Assembly (NCBI GenBank): GCA_028564925.1
Contig: CM053026.1
Coordinates: 601,019,107-601,083,106, forward strand
Source: Lithobates sylvaticus
Lineage: Eukaryota; Chordata; Amphibia; Anura; Ranidae
Direction: 5' to 3'
DNA: 64,000 bases
Part shown: piece by piece, positions 31,940-45,089 of the stretch
How positions within the stretch are numbered: position 1 is the stretch's first letter
How the letters are laid out: every line of letters starts with the position of its first letter
Position numbers and translations under genes: made by a program
The notes under the pieces: generated by a model
Seen by the model: only the letters and a program-made list of their open reading frames with translations
What the model was told of the DNA's origin: nothing
Database searches by the model: none

Positions 31940-33166
31940 AGCAAAGCTGTACCCGAAGACACATGTAACCAACTCTGTTCACTTTTGCCATATCACCAAC
32001 AGAATTAAAGGTGAACTCTCTCAAAAAATATTAACATTTTTATTTATTCCCCAGGCAACCAGGCGTGCAGCACTTGCTACTATTATAATTGGTAGTCCTG
32101 TTGTAGATTAAAAGCCTATATTTATTTATGTTAATTCTGGCTGTAGCTCCATTTCAATCTGAAGTCTGATTTATAGGTGTTATTGTGGAGGCAGGTAAGG
32201 CCAGTATTAAGGGTCCCACCCCATCTCTAACCTAAACTACACTATTCATACCTAAATGAAAGAACAATTAGCACTGTTGGGGCTGTGTGTTAGATCTGTT
32301 GGCTGCTAGTAAACTTACATAGCATCGGCAGCTCTGTCACACAGCCCCAGCCATGCTGATTGTTCTGTCATAATAGTAAAATATAATTTATTGCTGTAAA
32401 CATACACAGTTCAAGCGACTAGATCACACAGCTCTGCAGCACTTTGTGATCTTTTACTATTATGAATGAGCAATCCGTGCAGTCAGGGCCAGTGCCATGT
32501 ATAACACAGCCCGGCAGCACAGCACTGTGGGGTTATGTGATCTGTCTGCTGGGGCTGTGAATGTTTAGATGCAGCCACAGATAAACAAACAGTACCGCAG
32601 AGTGGACCGTACTGTTGTGCATGGCAACTCTGGTCTCCAGAGTAGCTCCTGATACCAGAGACCAGCACTGTCAGTTCTCTTTGTGATAAGCCTTACCTCT
32701 TAATGATAAGTTATATCCCTTATTATAGCCACCTCAGTGTCATTTCAGATATTAAGAGAAAATGTATGAACTGTTTAAACGTATACACAAAATGACAGCT
32801 ATTTGTCTAGTTAGCAAGCTAGAAGAGAAAATTGAAAAGAAATATTGCAATTGTAAAATGTAATTTCTGGGTGCACTTCTTGTTGGGTTATTCAAACCCT
32901 GACTTGAAGGGCCTTTGGGAATGCAGCATATTCCAAATATAATGACAAGTACAAATTTACCATGGTGTATACCCACAGGAAAGAATTCTGTTACACATGC
33001 TGCCAGCTTTAGTATAAAGTGACATTAAACATAGAACAGTTAGGAGTAATGCTTCTAGCTTATTTATGATTGTTTACTATAGTTTGCTGCCCAGTACACC
33101 GTTGTTTGCAGCCTCTGAAACATGGTAATATTGTAATCATCTGCATTTTGCAAGATGCCTGATGGT
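31940..33166. other. No gene seen
   Basis: Contains TTAAAGGTGAACTCTC near 32006, which may start another TTAA element, but no partner end is clear. Confidence 0.35.
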
Positions 33167-33641
33167 TTAAAGTGATATTAAAGCAGATTTATTTATTTTT
33201 TTATTACAAACATGGCATACTTACTGTGGTTTTGCACAGAGCAGCACCAATCCTCCTCTTCTCAGGTCCCCACCGACACTCCTGTTGAGTGCCCCCACAG
33301 CAAGCAGCTTGCTATATGGGCACCTGAGCAGGCTCACTCCCCAGCTGCTGCTCTGTGTGCCCATTCACAAATGGAGCAAGACTCGGCCCCGCCCCACTAT
33401 CTCCTCATTGGCTCACTAGCTGTGATTGACAGTAGCAGGGGCCAATAGCTCATACTGCTATCTTAGCCAATGAGGAGAAAGAGACCCAGGAAAGCCACTG
33501 CTCTCATGCGCATCTCTGGATTGAGATTGGGCTCAGGTAAGTATTAGGGGGGCTGGGGAAGCTGCTGCACACATAAAGTTTTTTGCCTTCATGCATAGAA
33601 TGCGTGAAGTTAAAAACAGTGAGCCTTTACAACTACTTTAG
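33167..33641. mobile_element. TTAA-site MITE
   Basis: Left TTAAAGTGATATTAAAGC, right GCCTTTACAACTACTTTAG. The interior has CCCCGCCCCACTATCTCC and paired CTCCTCATTGGCT / AGCCAATGAGGAG arms. Confidence 0.7.
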
Positions 33642-33699
33642 CATCGCCTTTTTGCAGGATTCAAGTGTGTCCTCTAGAAACACGTCTTTATAGCGTCAT

Positions 33700-34360
33700 G
33701 AATCTGCAGTAATGTTTTATGCCCTGTCTGTTTGCTTACCCCTCTGGTCTGTGTATCAGCTTAGGGACAACTTTCTCACACCTGCGTGTTTAAGTAATCT
33801 TCTCTCAGCATGGCTTCACCCCAGCCTCTAACAGGAAACACTATTTAACTCTGTGCACTGCAAGCCAGCCTTGCCCGAGCAACAGTTGTGTTTAGGCTTC
33901 TGGTGTGACATCCTGCTGTATGTTATCTCTGACTTCTGTTTACCGACCGTGGACTTCTGACCAGTCCTGTCTGCTAGTAACCCTGAACTTGGTGTGCCTT
34001 TCTGACCATCCCTGTCTGCTAGTCGCCCCGACCTTGGCTTGTTCTACTGACTATCCTGTGCTTAACCCTGAACTGCTGCTTCCGCTCTGTCCATCAGAGC
34101 CAGTCCGTGAGCATTAGCTGAGAGACCCCGGGAGGCTGTGACCTGGAGTCAGCTGCAGCCAATTTCATCCTCACCACTAGATGCTCTGCTATCTCTTAGA
34201 CTCCATGCCCTGGGAATCTTACAATCCAGATTCCTGCTTGGTCCGTGTCAGTGTTCAGGTGGAGCTGCTTTCCTGAACCACCCAGAGCTCCATCCGCAAC
34301 AACTAGCTGAAGGGTCCACAACCTTAGTGGTGCGCTCCTAATACCAGCGGTGTGCATAAG
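33700..34360 (+). mobile_element. Possible fossil LTR-retroelement end region
   Basis: CT-rich, repeated TGACCATCCCTGTCTGCTAG-type text followed by GACCCCGGGAGGCTGTGACC resembles frog LTR and leader sequence of Gypsy type. No coding part or second LTR is visible. Old and incomplete. Low confidence. Confidence 0.25.
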
Positions 34361-34619
34361 TCACCTAGCCTCAGGTGAACTGACATATATCAGTATTTAC
34401 TGACATTTCTCAACCTGCTAAAACACATCAAAAAGGTGCATCAGCACCCACAGTGAAGTGGTAGTAAATACTATCTGTAAAAACGTTTTGGAGGAACTTT
34501 ATCTATATTAGGTCATAATATATAGTTAAAGGGAATGAATACATCTGTACGCATTTTTTCCTTTAGTATGGTCACATCTAAAGCAATAAAAAAATCAAGT
34601 ATTCTTTTTTGTCAGGTAA

Positions 34620-35015
34620 ATGTAAAACTATTGCAGATGAATAATGTGAATGTTAAGTAGATTTGTCCAGTCATTCTTTTTCTCTTCTAATCTCAAATCG
34701 TGACCGCATGTCCTCTTCAGAGACTTTAGAGTAAACCGTTTATTGCAGTTACTGGAGTCATCTTTGATGTATTTGTACATAGTAATTATATCTCCTCTTA
34801 AGCGCCTCTTCTTAGGAGTGAACAACTGTAATCTCTATAATCGTTCCATGTAGCTGAAGTCCCCCAACCCCCTTATTAATTTTGTTGCTCTGCCCTGAAC
34901 TCTAATTCAGCAACATCTTTCCTGATGATTGGTGATTAAAACTGAACTGTATATTCAAGATGAGGCAGAACCAATGTTTTATAAAGGGATAGAATTATTA
35001 ATTTATCTTTGAATA
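34620..35015 (-). mobile_element. CR1-type LINE C-terminal fragment
   Basis: The minus strand gives LYKTLVLPHLEYTVQF near 34990-34940, then LQLFTPKKRRLRGDIITMYK near 34830-34775. This is the signature of the CR1 post-RT domain (LVRPHLEY..VQFW and LEKRRLRGDLI). Breaks separate the two. Both element ends are missing. Confidence 0.8.
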
Positions 35016-35412
35016 TATGCCCTTTATATTTAATAATAATAATTTTTTGTGGATTTATAGGGTATTTGAATGCAGCAGCTGTATGGTATTACTTATTACT
35101 GTTTTTCTTTTTTTGTATTATTATATGTATTATTAGGACAGTATCTATAGCTCGAAGTGGGGATTTACAAATATCTTAGAAGTAAGGTGCTATGAAATCA
35201 AGAGGATCATAAATGCTGTTTACAGCAGACAAAACAAATTTTGTGAAAGGCTTGCCACAAGTTGATACTTGAAATATGGTCATGTATTGTTTAATATATC
35301 AAAGCAATCTGAGGCTACGTTTCATAAAGGGGAGATTTGTTCCTAGCTCAAATCCCTTTACACTAACAGCATAGTCTTCAAAGTCAAAAGCTTTCATTAC
35401 TAGTTACTGTTA

Positions 35413-35842
35413 AACCTTGTACGCACGATCGGATTGTTGCCCAACAGAGCGTCAGACTTTTGTCTGCCTGGATTTTGTCTTGCATACTAACGGCCCACAA
35501 TTGTCGACCAACAAACACGAACGTAGTGACGTACTACGTGGACTTCCACCTCTTGAGCGCCACCATTTGGGCGTCTTCTGCTAATGTCATGTTTGGTGAG
35601 CATTAATTCCGAGCATGTGTGTTTGTACTTTGGACTTTTGTGTAAAGGATTTGTGTACACACGATATAAAAATCTGACAACAGACCATTGTCCGCCAAAC
35701 ATTTACAAGCCTGCCATCCAACATTTGTTGGCCGAAAGTTGGACAACAATTGTCTGAAGGAGCATACTAATGGTCGGATTTTAGGCAAACAGTCTGTCAT
35801 CACACAATTCCCTGCCGAAAATCCGATCAGGTGTACAAGGCT
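35413..35842. mobile_element. Palindromic Harbinger-type MITE, copy E (diverged)
   Basis: TTA flanks both sides (35410-35412 and 35843-35845). Ends AACCTTGTACGCACGATCGG and CAGGTGTACAAGGCT. The words have shifted toward TTGTCNG/CCGACCA. Confidence 0.88.
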
Positions 35843-35849
35843 TTAGAGA

Positions 35850-36075
35850 GAGTAAAACTGGATGTTGGCAGTGGCAAGCATATCTTGAGTTCTTTTGAGA
35901 AGACCGAATTCTTCTTCTGTGGGCAGAGATTTAAGTCCATCATCTACATAAAAATTATTTTCAATAAATTCATGTGCATCAGATCGTAATACTTTTTCAT
36001 CTTCTTGAGCTGTCCTTCTCAGCCCATAACCTCACTTCAGCTGGAGAAGGGATGTTACCAAAAACATGCACCTTC
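35850..36075 (-). mobile_element. Fossil BEL/Pao LTR-retroelement RT fragment
   Basis: Minus-strand text around FYVDDGLKSLPTEEEF and LLKRTQDMLA matches the reverse transcriptase of BEL/Pao elements, with a VFGNIPSPAEV-like stretch upstream. It is a short, broken remnant without LTRs, directly beside MITE copy E. Confidence 0.65.
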
Positions 36076-37065
36076 ATTCAGTAGTCTATGACTTCATTGC
36101 TGACATCGTTGTTGGAATAACATCGGAACCTGGGAAGTTTCTGTTGAACAATGAAACAGTGGAACAAACAAAATATTTTTTGACGTTAAATAGGTTTATA
36201 CTGAAGAACATTTGTCAAACCCTATGTTTGGGTGTTATGTAGATGTGCACAATATTTGTCACAATACAGAGTTTGCAATCTGCAGACCAGAATCAATGCT
36301 CAGACTGTACGGAATGCTAGAAATAAGAGTCTTCTTCTAGTATATTTTAGCTGTGTCCGGTGACTTTCAAATTGTCTGTGAAGATGGGGTTCTGTGATAA
36401 TTCCCTACCAGTATAAGTTTGGACTGAATGTTTGAATTAATGCCAGAATTGCTAGTTGTGTATATTATATTCTTATATTTTATCCCAAGGGTAACAGTTT
36501 GAGAATACACAACACTGCAAGAATGTAGGATTAGTAAATGTACAACGGATTCTTTTAACTTTAGTTTACAAAGTCGACACCCAAAAGACAGAAAAAAAAG
36601 TTGATTTGTTTTGTCATCTGGAAGCACTGCTTACCCCAGATAAACAAATTATAACACCAACGTACTGAGCCAGGAAAGAATCCTGTCCAAAAAAAGAACT
36701 CTACGAAAAAGAATTACAATGTGTGAGCTCAATTGATATCTATGTACTAGTATGTGAGAATTCCACAAGAGATCCAAGGGAGGAACAATCTAGAATTCTT
36801 TGAATGGGTCATTTGGAATGGTGGTGTTATTATAAACATGCACACACTATAAATTGGGGTGGTCTTGTATAGAGGCCATATACACAACATTGGGGGGTTG
36901 CTGCAATTTTCATAAGGGAAATGCTAAATGGTATTTTTTGTGTTAGTTTAGAAGAGTGTATTGTCCCTATTTCAGATTGTGTGCTGTTTTGAACAGATGT
37001 ATTGTACAGGCTGCAACCGTATAGAGGAGAGGATTGCACATCAAATGAGAGGGCTGCAGGTACCA
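36076..37065. other. No gene seen
   Basis: AT-rich. It may include more worn retroelement text, but nothing could be named. Confidence 0.35.
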
Positions 37066-37070
37066 GGTTT

Positions 37071-37345
37071 AGGCTATGTTTCCACTATTGCATCCCCAAA
37101 TTCGCGTGATTTTACAGCGTTTTTTTTGCCACGACTTGAAGTAATGCCTGTGTATTCTTGAGGTCTATGGACCTCAAGTTGCATCAAAGTCGGACCAAAG
37201 TAGTGCAGGGACTACTTTGAAGTCGCTGCGTCTTGAAGTCGCACAGATATGAATGGTACTCATTGGAAATCATGGGGTACGACTTCTCATGCGACTTTTC
37301 AGTCCCAAATCGCATGAGAAGTCGCACTAGTGGAAACCTAGCCTT
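37071..37345. mobile_element. Palindromic MITE rich in GAAGTCGC/GCGACTT
   Basis: Ends AGGCTATGTTTCCACTA and TAGTGGAAACCTAGCCTTA, with flanks TTT and TTA. It shares its internal word with 20075-20552. Confidence 0.78.
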
Positions 37346-37795
37346 AAGGTATCAGTACTAAAGCCCACAGAGACAGTTTTATAGGTGAACAAAATGTAGC
37401 ATTGGTTGTGCAAAGTAAGTCATTTGTTTATTATACAGCACATAGGCATGTGCTAAAGTATACATTTCTATATAAAAGAATGACTGCTTATCCTGTCTTC
37501 TACTGCACGTGACATTGTTTTTTGTCAAGCAAAATTGACAACCTCCTGAGATTGAGGTGGATGTTCCAGCAGTGGAGGACCTTAGGTCTCAGACATCTTG
37601 AAGCTAGGCAAGTCTTTGCACCCCCCTGAGGACTGGGGAAGCCCAGAGAGAACACTGGAAAAACAAAAAACTGAGGCACATCAGCCTTGCACATTACCTT
37701 GAAAAATCTTTTCATTGAAGAAATAAAACAGATGTGTAATTAGAAACAGCACCTGACATCATGCTCATCAATATCCACAGTAACCCGCACACTCT

Positions 37796-37935
37796 GGTCC
37801 ACTGCGTCAATCCCAGCGTAGGCAAGACACTTGCAATGGCTGACACGTTTTGAGGGTAGGTATCCTCTTCTTAGAAGAGGGTACCTACCCTGGAAATGCG
37901 GCATAAATTAGAAGTGTCTTGGATTGGCGTAGTGG
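37796..37935. repeat. Imperfect foldback
   Basis: CCACTGCGTCAATCCCAG..CAAGACACTT pairs with AAGTGTCTTGGATTGGCG. The tip is AGGGTAGGTATCCTCTTCTT / AGAAGAGGGTACCTACCCT. Confidence 0.7.
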
Positions 37936-37969
37936 CACATCGGTTTTATTTCTTAGATAAAATGAATTG

Positions 37970-38347
37970 TTAAAGAGGTAGTAAAACCTGATGGGTTTTA
38001 CTTACTTTCTTTTTCCCTGTAAAGTAAAAGCATAATGTGCTAGTATGCATTGCATACTAGCACATTATGTGACACTTACCTGCAAATGAAGCCTGAGCCG
38101 TCCCTGCTGCAGGCCGCATTCATCTTCACCCCTCTTCCTTTCAGGGCCGCGGACTCCGGCTCTGTGACTGGCTGGAGCCGGCAGTCACGGCACTCGCTCC
38201 TGAAGAAACAGCACAGGGGGCCGCAGAACACAGTAAATATCTCCTAAACTGCGCACGTTTAAGAGATATTTGCAGTACCTATAGGTAAGCCTTATTCTAG
38301 GCTTACCTATAGATACAACTTGCACAGAGAGGTTCACAATCTCTTGA
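37970..38347. mobile_element. TTAA-site MITE, AGAGGAAGTAAACC family, copy 2
   Basis: Begins TTAAAGAGGTAGTAAAACC. GCATAATGTGCTAGTATGC hairpin and CTCCTAAACTGCGC..TTTAAGAG arms. Right end worn (TTCACAATCTCTTGAA). Confidence 0.75.
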
Positions 38348-40089
38348 AGGTAATTCGCAGCTGGTATACCTTCTGTTTTTATTTTTCCATAGTTCCATAT
38401 GCATTCATGCTCATTGGCATGTGGAGGCAACATATATGCAGAAGGTGGCACATGGGAAATGTACAAAGGAGGAGAGTTAATGAATCATACAGCAAGGTTT
38501 GCCCACAGCAGACAAGAAGGAAATTACATAAGTCCAACCAAAACAAGATTTCTAATTCTTTGGTGGGGACTGGTGGATTACATTGTCCTTTGTTGTTTTA
38601 TATCTTCTCCATAATGCAGTGGCAAAACAGACAATTCTGGTGGTGATATTTTGCTAATGGTTCTCCAAGAGAAATTAGAAGCCAACATGTGATTCCAAAT
38701 TCTTAATAACTGTACATACTGTATGTTTAGGTGGAGTTTTTTTTCCCTTTTTTGCCATCTGTGTCCCATTGGGAAGGTTTGCCCTCACTTCCTGTCTCAT
38801 AAACCCATACAAGAGAAAATCTCTTTAAAGTTAAGGAAATCCTCTCTTTGAAAATTGTTCTTATTGGAAAACTTGCCCTTTGCTGCTGGTCCGTGACAAC
38901 TCAAAATCCTGGACTTTGGTCTCCTGTCTGTTCTGATGATAATGGTCACCAGGCCAAAACTAAGGGTGAATCTCCATAACAGGGGCATACTTCCACGATC
39001 TATTCAACAGGGAAAAAAAAATTATGAATTTAAATTTATTTTGAAGTATAATTAATTCCTTCCATCAATATTCTCCAGGTAATAAATCTTGCCTTTGTAA
39101 ACTTATTTTTGAATCTTACACTTACCATTGCCTTGCATATAAAGGCTGTGTCCCTTTACTTAACTAAATTGCTTGTTCTAAAAGAGAACATATAACATCT
39201 TTTTTTTTTGTTTGTTTATTACCTTCAGATCTAAAAATTGAAATAAAAAAAAATAAAATTAAAAAAAATTCATTTTTGTCAAGTAAACATGAAATACTGT
39301 GCATTAATATTCCACTTTTTGTTTGAAGCCAGCAGTTTGACATTTGAGATTATTTTCAAATGTTTCATTTTTTTAACCTTAACCAATTAGAGGTAAAAAG
39401 CCTGTTGTTTCCAACGCTAAATAACTAAAGCACAAATTAATACACACAGCTGGATGAGTGACTGCCTTCCCCCTCCTTGCCTGCTTTGGTCTATATAAAA
39501 TTAGACAGTGACAAGGAAAAAACTATTGCTGTGCTTTATCTTAAGAAAAACCTGAATGTGCAACAAAACCTATGCAATGGGATCACCGTAATGTTTAAAA
39601 ATGCCTAAATGATTAAAAAAAAAAAAAAAATCACTCAATCTATGATAGTTTCCCTTTAAATCAAAGTTGAATTAATTTTTATTTATTACATATTATATAG
39701 GTTATAAGTAACAAAGTTATTTAAAAAAAATAGGCCACTTTGTTTAAAAATCTATACAATATTTCAAAATTGCAATGTCTAGTTTCTATGGTTACATATG
39801 CTCAGTAAGTTTTTCCAGAAATTGATCAATATTTCTTCATGCCCCAAAGGCATATGGGCAGCAACAAGGCTGTAAAATAAAAAAAGAATCTCATAAAAAT
39901 TGTCACATTTGTGATTTTGTGCATATAAAGAATATATTTAATAATTTCAGAAGTTAAAATGATAAATAACTTTCAATTTAAAGTTTCTCCTTTTATTCAA
40001 AATAAATAGCACTGTAGGTAGACAGGGGCATATGTTAAAAATGTGGCCAAATAAGACAAGCAGATGGCAAATAACTAGTCACCAATTTA
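38348..40089. other. Long stretch without genes or named repeats
   Basis: AT-rich with many A and T runs. A TATATAAAATTAGA promoter-like string at 39492 has no supporting context. Confidence 0.4.
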
Positions 40090-40195
40090 GTTCAGGGGTG
40101 CACTATGTACATAGTACAGAGTTCAGAGGTGTGCTATGCATAAAATAGAGTTCAGGGGTGTGCTGCGTACAGGGTTCAGAGTTCAGGGGTGCATT
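40090..40195. repeat. 30 bp tandem repeat, four copies
   Basis: GTTCAGGGGTGYRCTATGTAC units start at 40090, 40121, 40150 and 40181. Confidence 0.85.
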
Positions 40196-40468
40196 TTAGG
40201 CAGATTTGGGCATTCTTTGCCCAATAGACTTCAATAGGCATGCATGTAATTGCTAATTGACTGTTTTTGAGTGTTCTTTTAGGCATAGTTCAGACATTTT
40301 TGAACTTATAACAACTGGTCTTCTCTCCTTAATGCTTTCCATTAGTTAAAACTAAAACACCAGAAGCTTGAATACACATGTAAAATGCTTGGAATATGCT
40401 TCTAAGATGTTCAAATACACTTGCAAAAATACTATAAAACACTCAAATAAAAACACCTAAAAATTGCT

Positions 40469-41198
40469 TTAAGTGGTTGTAAACCCTTACATATACCCAG
40501 TGAAGTAACAGCCTCAGATGATACACAGAGATTAAACAAATCCTCCTACATAGGTTTACTTGTTTATCCCTATAAGGTTACGGTGTGAAGGCACCACCAA
40601 CACCCAAAGCCCAATTTTTTTGCCACTGTTACTTCTATCCAAAGTTTGCGAAACAGATACCAGAATGTATCCCAAAAATCTCTAACCTTGTTCTGGGTGC
40701 ATTCAATTTTGGCCTCATCATACAGACTGGATACCCTAGCAATTGTTTACAAAATAAAGAAAGCTTGTGGGGAAAATGCCTTTTTTGTTTTCTTGATAAA
40801 TGTTATTTTTGCTGCAGCAGGTTCTATACATTGTACAGATGCGCCACTTTACAGGCAGACTAAGGGGACCCCCAGGCACTATATTTAAAGGAATTTTTCA
40901 TTTTTATTGTTTCGCTTTAAGCATCATTAAATCAGTGCTCATTTAAAATTATCTTTTTTAAAAAGATTTTTGCATTCATATATGTCCTCCAGGGCAGTAC
41001 CCAGACCCCCATACCCTTTGTATGCCCAATAACTTGCATTAAAGCCTTCAAAATAGGCACTTTTGATTTTTCCAGTTCAGGTCCCATAATGGGGTTTGTT
41101 CAGGCCCCATAATGGGGTTTGTTATTCGGCTCAAAACTTTTGCCATGTTCGAAAGTTCTAGCGCGAACCGAACAGCGGGTCATTCAAGCCCATCTCTA
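40469..41198. mobile_element. TTAA MITE left end followed by a hAT right end
   Basis: TTAAGTGGTTGTAAACCC at 40469 starts the family of 25080-25462. From about 40575 a hAT interior (GGACCCCCAGGCACTATATT, GGCCCCATAATGGGGTTTG) leads to the terminus GAACCGAACAGCGGG..CAAGCCCATCTCTA at 41198. Reversed, this is TAGAGATGGGCTTGA, a hAT-type TIR. Confidence 0.65.
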
Positions 41199-42114
41199 AT
41201 TATTTGCTCTTGTGTGTAGATGTTTTAAAAAGCAAAATGTAAATCACTTCAATGCAGCTTATTTTAAGGCTGTGAATAAAGGGCACATAGAAGCCTTTGC
41301 AATGGGCACCTGTTACCTGTGTGCATATTGGAGCTCAACTTGTCTGTGCAATATTATAGCCACTTGCACTGTGCAGCATTACTGCTGCACAAACAAATTA
41401 GTAAAACACATAAAAGTGGACATTACTATTGTAATATTTAGATATTAGAGATGCTATCCTTTGGCCAGCCTCATATTCCCTTTTGCAAGGCTGTGATGAT
41501 GGTACCAGCTGTTCTCAACCATTCCAACAATACCACTAGTTGTCTCACATGAGACAGCTATTCATTGCATTGAAAAAAAGCTACATCTTGTGTAAGCTTG
41601 TGCCTGGCTCTAGACTTGGAGTCTCTGATATTCATTACAGTTGTTGGCAATTGGACTGGCAGAAGCGGTTGTTCAGTCTTTCACTGCTTTAGATAATTAG
41701 TAAAAAAAGTAAAGTAAATTATTTCTACTTACAGAAAATTATGCATATTTCCATAGTAAAATATGCCCACTAGAGATTTCACTACCTGCCCACTCTGCTA
41801 GAATAAGAAGAGCCAGAAGATTTTGCCAAATCTGCATAAGCAATGTTAGCAGACATGTTTATTGCTGGAATCTTAGGCTGGTAGCATGTCAATAGAAAAC
41901 AGTAGTATATATTGTTCATGTTTGGGGAGAAGCCACCCATTGATTTAGAGAAAAAATCATCAATTTGAATCAGATATGACATAGAGCAGCTGTATGTGTT
42001 TAGCTAAACCAGCCAAAACATGTGATGATGATATCTAATGTTAAAATATAACTAAAGGCAAACTTGTTTTGCAGTGTATAGGGTTCTTATTCTTAGACTC
42101 CGCCCATGCCTCCC
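41199..42114. other. No gene seen
   Basis: No recognisable repeat border or coding motif. Confidence 0.4.
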
Positions 42115-42771
42115 GGAGTTTACAAATATGTGGAATATGGACTTGAGAGTCCAAATTAAATCAGAGGAATGGGAAAAAGCAGTTATCCTTACACATAGTA
42201 TGTCGTCAGCAACTAAGGCACATGAGATGAATTTCAAGCTTCTTTCTTGTTTATATAGATGCCTGTTGTTGCTTCACCAGATGTGTCCAAATGTCTCAGA
42301 CCTTTGTTGGTGCTGTTACATTCCGCTAAGGTTTCGCTATTGCATATCTGGTGGGAATGTCCATCTGTAAAACATTTTTGGGATATGATACCCCAGCTTC
42401 ATACTCGCGCAACTGGGGAAATTATCCCCAACACGCCACAAATTACGATGCTATCTATCTTACCCAGCTTGTATAAAAGCATTCAAAAATGCCTTTTAAG
42501 GCATTGGTTGACAGCTGCAAGAGCGGTTATACTGCTCCATTCGTGGTCTGTGTATGCACCATCTTTGATTGAGTGGGTTTCAGAGATGGACCATATCAAG
42601 ATGATGGAGACTCTCCTGTCACAGAAATTGGACACCTATGAACAATGTTGGAATGTGCTAAGGGAATCCCTTGAACTGCAGAATCTATATATGGGTCAGC
42701 GGGAGGACCTGAAGCTGGCTCAGAGTTGGGTTGAGAAAGGTGATTTAGGTCTGAGTGCCTATTTCTGGTAG
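42115..42771 (+). pseudogene. L1 ORF2 C-terminal domain, frameshifted
   Basis: The first frame gives MWNMDLRVQIKSEEWEKA, then KLLSCLYRCLLLLHQMCPNV and SDLCWCC. A second frame continues LLHIWWECPSVKHFWDMI, then VILLHSWSVYAPSLIEWVSE and ends LGLSAYFW. The C-x2-C..HIWWECP-x-FW pattern marks the zinc-knuckle-like end of L1/Tx1 ORF2. The missing endonuclease and RT and the frame change show it is dead. Confidence 0.82.
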
Positions 42772-43258
42772 TTTTATTTATATTTTATTAGTATTTTCAG
42801 TTATCCCCCCCCCCCCCTTTTCTTTTATTTATTTATTTATTTTTTTGTTTGTTTAGTGTTGTTGTGTCCTGTGTGATATATCCAACACCACTGTGGGAGT
42901 TAAAGATAGGGAGTAGGAAACTATATATTCTATCTAGTTTAACAAATAAAGATAAGGAAGGGTTACTCTTCTCAGGGGTTAAACATCTGAATAGTCTAAT
43001 TTATCACCATATGTTTCCTTATAACATATGAGTTTATTGATGAGTAGACTGTCCCCTTTTTTTTTTCTCTCTTTTTTATTCCCTTTGTGTAGGGGCTCCT
43101 GCTGGGTGTTGGCATATGTTTATATGCAATATGTCTTATGTTTTATACATTTTTGAAATGTGGTATGTTTTTCATTATTACCTAAAGTATGTGGATAATG
43201 TTTTTGTTATGCAAATTTGAGAATTTTTTTCTAAAATCTGAGTTGAAAAGAAAAGTAA
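42115..43258 (+). mobile_element. L1/Tx1-type LINE 3' fragment
   Basis: ORF2 C-terminal text is followed by a 3' UTR with a C run, (ATTT)n near 42826 and T-rich tracts. The copy is 5' truncated. A TTAACC MITE begins at its 3' end (43260). Confidence 0.8.
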
Positions 43259-43259
43259 A

Positions 43260-43680
43260 TTAACTCCTTTCCATCCGGCCTATAGCAGAATGACGGCTGG
43301 GTGGGTGCGCTCCTGTTCCGGGTGGACGTCACCAGACACAGCAGATGACTGATCCGTGTATAGGGCCGCTGCTGGTACCATGTGATCTCTGTGACCAGTC
43401 ACAGCAGATCACATAGCAATTGTGCACAATGATTGGTTTCCATGCATACCAATCATTGTGTAATATTGTGTTGAGCTCTGTGATTGGTCACAGTGATCAC
43501 AAGATACAGACAGGGCCAATCACAGCCCGACTGTACCATGTGATTAGCTGTGCTCAAGCATAGCTTATCACAATAGTACACATTGATTGGATTTCATTCA
43601 TATAAACAGTTGCTTATAACAGTGATTATCACTGTTATAAGCAATCATAGCGTGTAAAAAAAAAAAAAAAAAAAAATCCT
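43260..43680 (+). mobile_element. TTAACC-ended element, left half
   Basis: Starts TTAACTCCTTTCCATCCGGC. Several CAATCATTGTG/GTGATTGG-type hairpins follow. It stops at a long A run, and the right half is missing. Confidence 0.6.
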
Positions 43681-43732
43681 GATCAACTCCCTGGAGTAGT
43701 ACAAGTGGATTTGCCTTTAGTAAATAAACCCC

Positions 43733-44270
43733 TTAGTTTTATTATAAGTTTTCCAAATTACAGGGTACAAAGCTGAACAGTGGTTCGTCAATTGAACAAT
43801 CGGCTGGAAGTTAACATTACAACATAAGATGTACTTGCATTGTAAAAGTAAAACTAAACATGTTTGGAGTGGGCTTAGTAGGTATAATCAACCGTAAATA
43901 GCAAACCATAGGTTGAGAAAGCATTGTCAAGTGGGTAATAGGAGGGGGGGGTAGTAGCTATAGGGGGGGTTAATGCATTGTTTGCATATCAGGTTTGGTA
44001 TACTGCAGGGTTGTTGTACAAGGGGATGAACAGATTGGGTACGGAAAAGGTGTAAGGCTCTCAAAGATCTGGTGATTAATTTATGAGAGAGTTAGGCATT
44101 TAGGGTGTTTAAGCCAAAGTTTCCAATGCTTTTGGTAAGGTTGAATTTGGAGGTGAGCTTTGGCATACATGTATTCCATCAAGCAGTGGTTGTTCAACGT
44201 AGAGATCAATTGTACAGTAAAGGGAGGTGTGGGGGCTTTCATACTTCTATACTCCTATACTCCTAAACAC
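43733..44270 (-). mobile_element. L1-type LINE 3' end
   Basis: The minus strand shows weak ORF2 end text (ISTLNNHCLMEYMYAKAHL, YQKHWKLWLK) and then a 3' UTR ending in AATAAAACTAAG at 43733. Confidence 0.5.
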
Positions 44271-44667
44271 GTTTGTTTTTTCAATAATATGAAAGGTTTC
44301 TATCCCTATAATCGTTGAGTCATATGTACAGCATGGAGGCAATGTCACAAGAAAATGTATACTTTTGCATCTTCTGTGACAAGGAAACAATATAATATAG
44401 AAACGTTAATTTCTTGTGAAATCACGCGTGTAGTTTACCTACTAGAGTGTACATGCCACAAACAATATGTAGGCAGGACTAAACTTAGATTAAGAGAGAA
44501 AGCATGTATACAATATTAGAACAGGGTACACCAAACACAGTTTAAAATGTTGCATGATGCTATTGTTATTATATTGTTATTATATTGTACCATTTTATTC
44601 ATTTTTTCAATTAGATAGATGTGGCTCTCAGTAGACATAATGTCATTCTACTATATTTATTTTATTT

Positions 44668-45073
44668 AGACCCCTTTCACTATGGGGCAGGGGGAGTTAG
44701 CGGTAAAGCGCCACTAGTTTCAGCGGGGCTTTACCGCTGTTATAGCGGTGTTTTTCGGCCGCTAGCGGGGAACTTTTAACCCCCGCTAGCAGCCAAAGAG
44801 AGGGTTATTAGTGCCCGTGTTACGGCGCTGCCGAACGATGCCCGTTCATCTCAATGGGCAGGGTGTTTTGGGAGCGCTGTATACAGCGCTCATGCAACGC
44901 CCCGAAGATGCTGCTTGCAGGACTTTTTTACCTGTCCCGCAAGCGCACCCACACAGTATGAAAGCACTCAGGCTTTCACATTAGGATGGCTTGAGAGGCT
45001 CTTTTCAGGTGCTTTTCAGGCGCTATTTTTAGTGCTAAAATGCCTGAAAAGAGCCCCAGTGTGAAAGGGGTCT
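44668..45073. mobile_element. Palindromic MITE rich in AGCGC/GCTAGCGG
   Basis: Ends AGACCCCTTTCACTATGGGG and CCCCAGTGTGAAAGGGGTCT, with flanks TTT and TTA. Interior GCGCT, AGCGG, GCTAGC and GGCGCT words in both orientations. Confidence 0.8.
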
Positions 45074-45089
45074 TTACCCACTATTGCAT

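Noticed and set aside
39480-39510. TATA box upstream of a possible gene
   Set aside because: TATATAAAATTA in AT-rich sequence, with no coding region or other promoter element after it.
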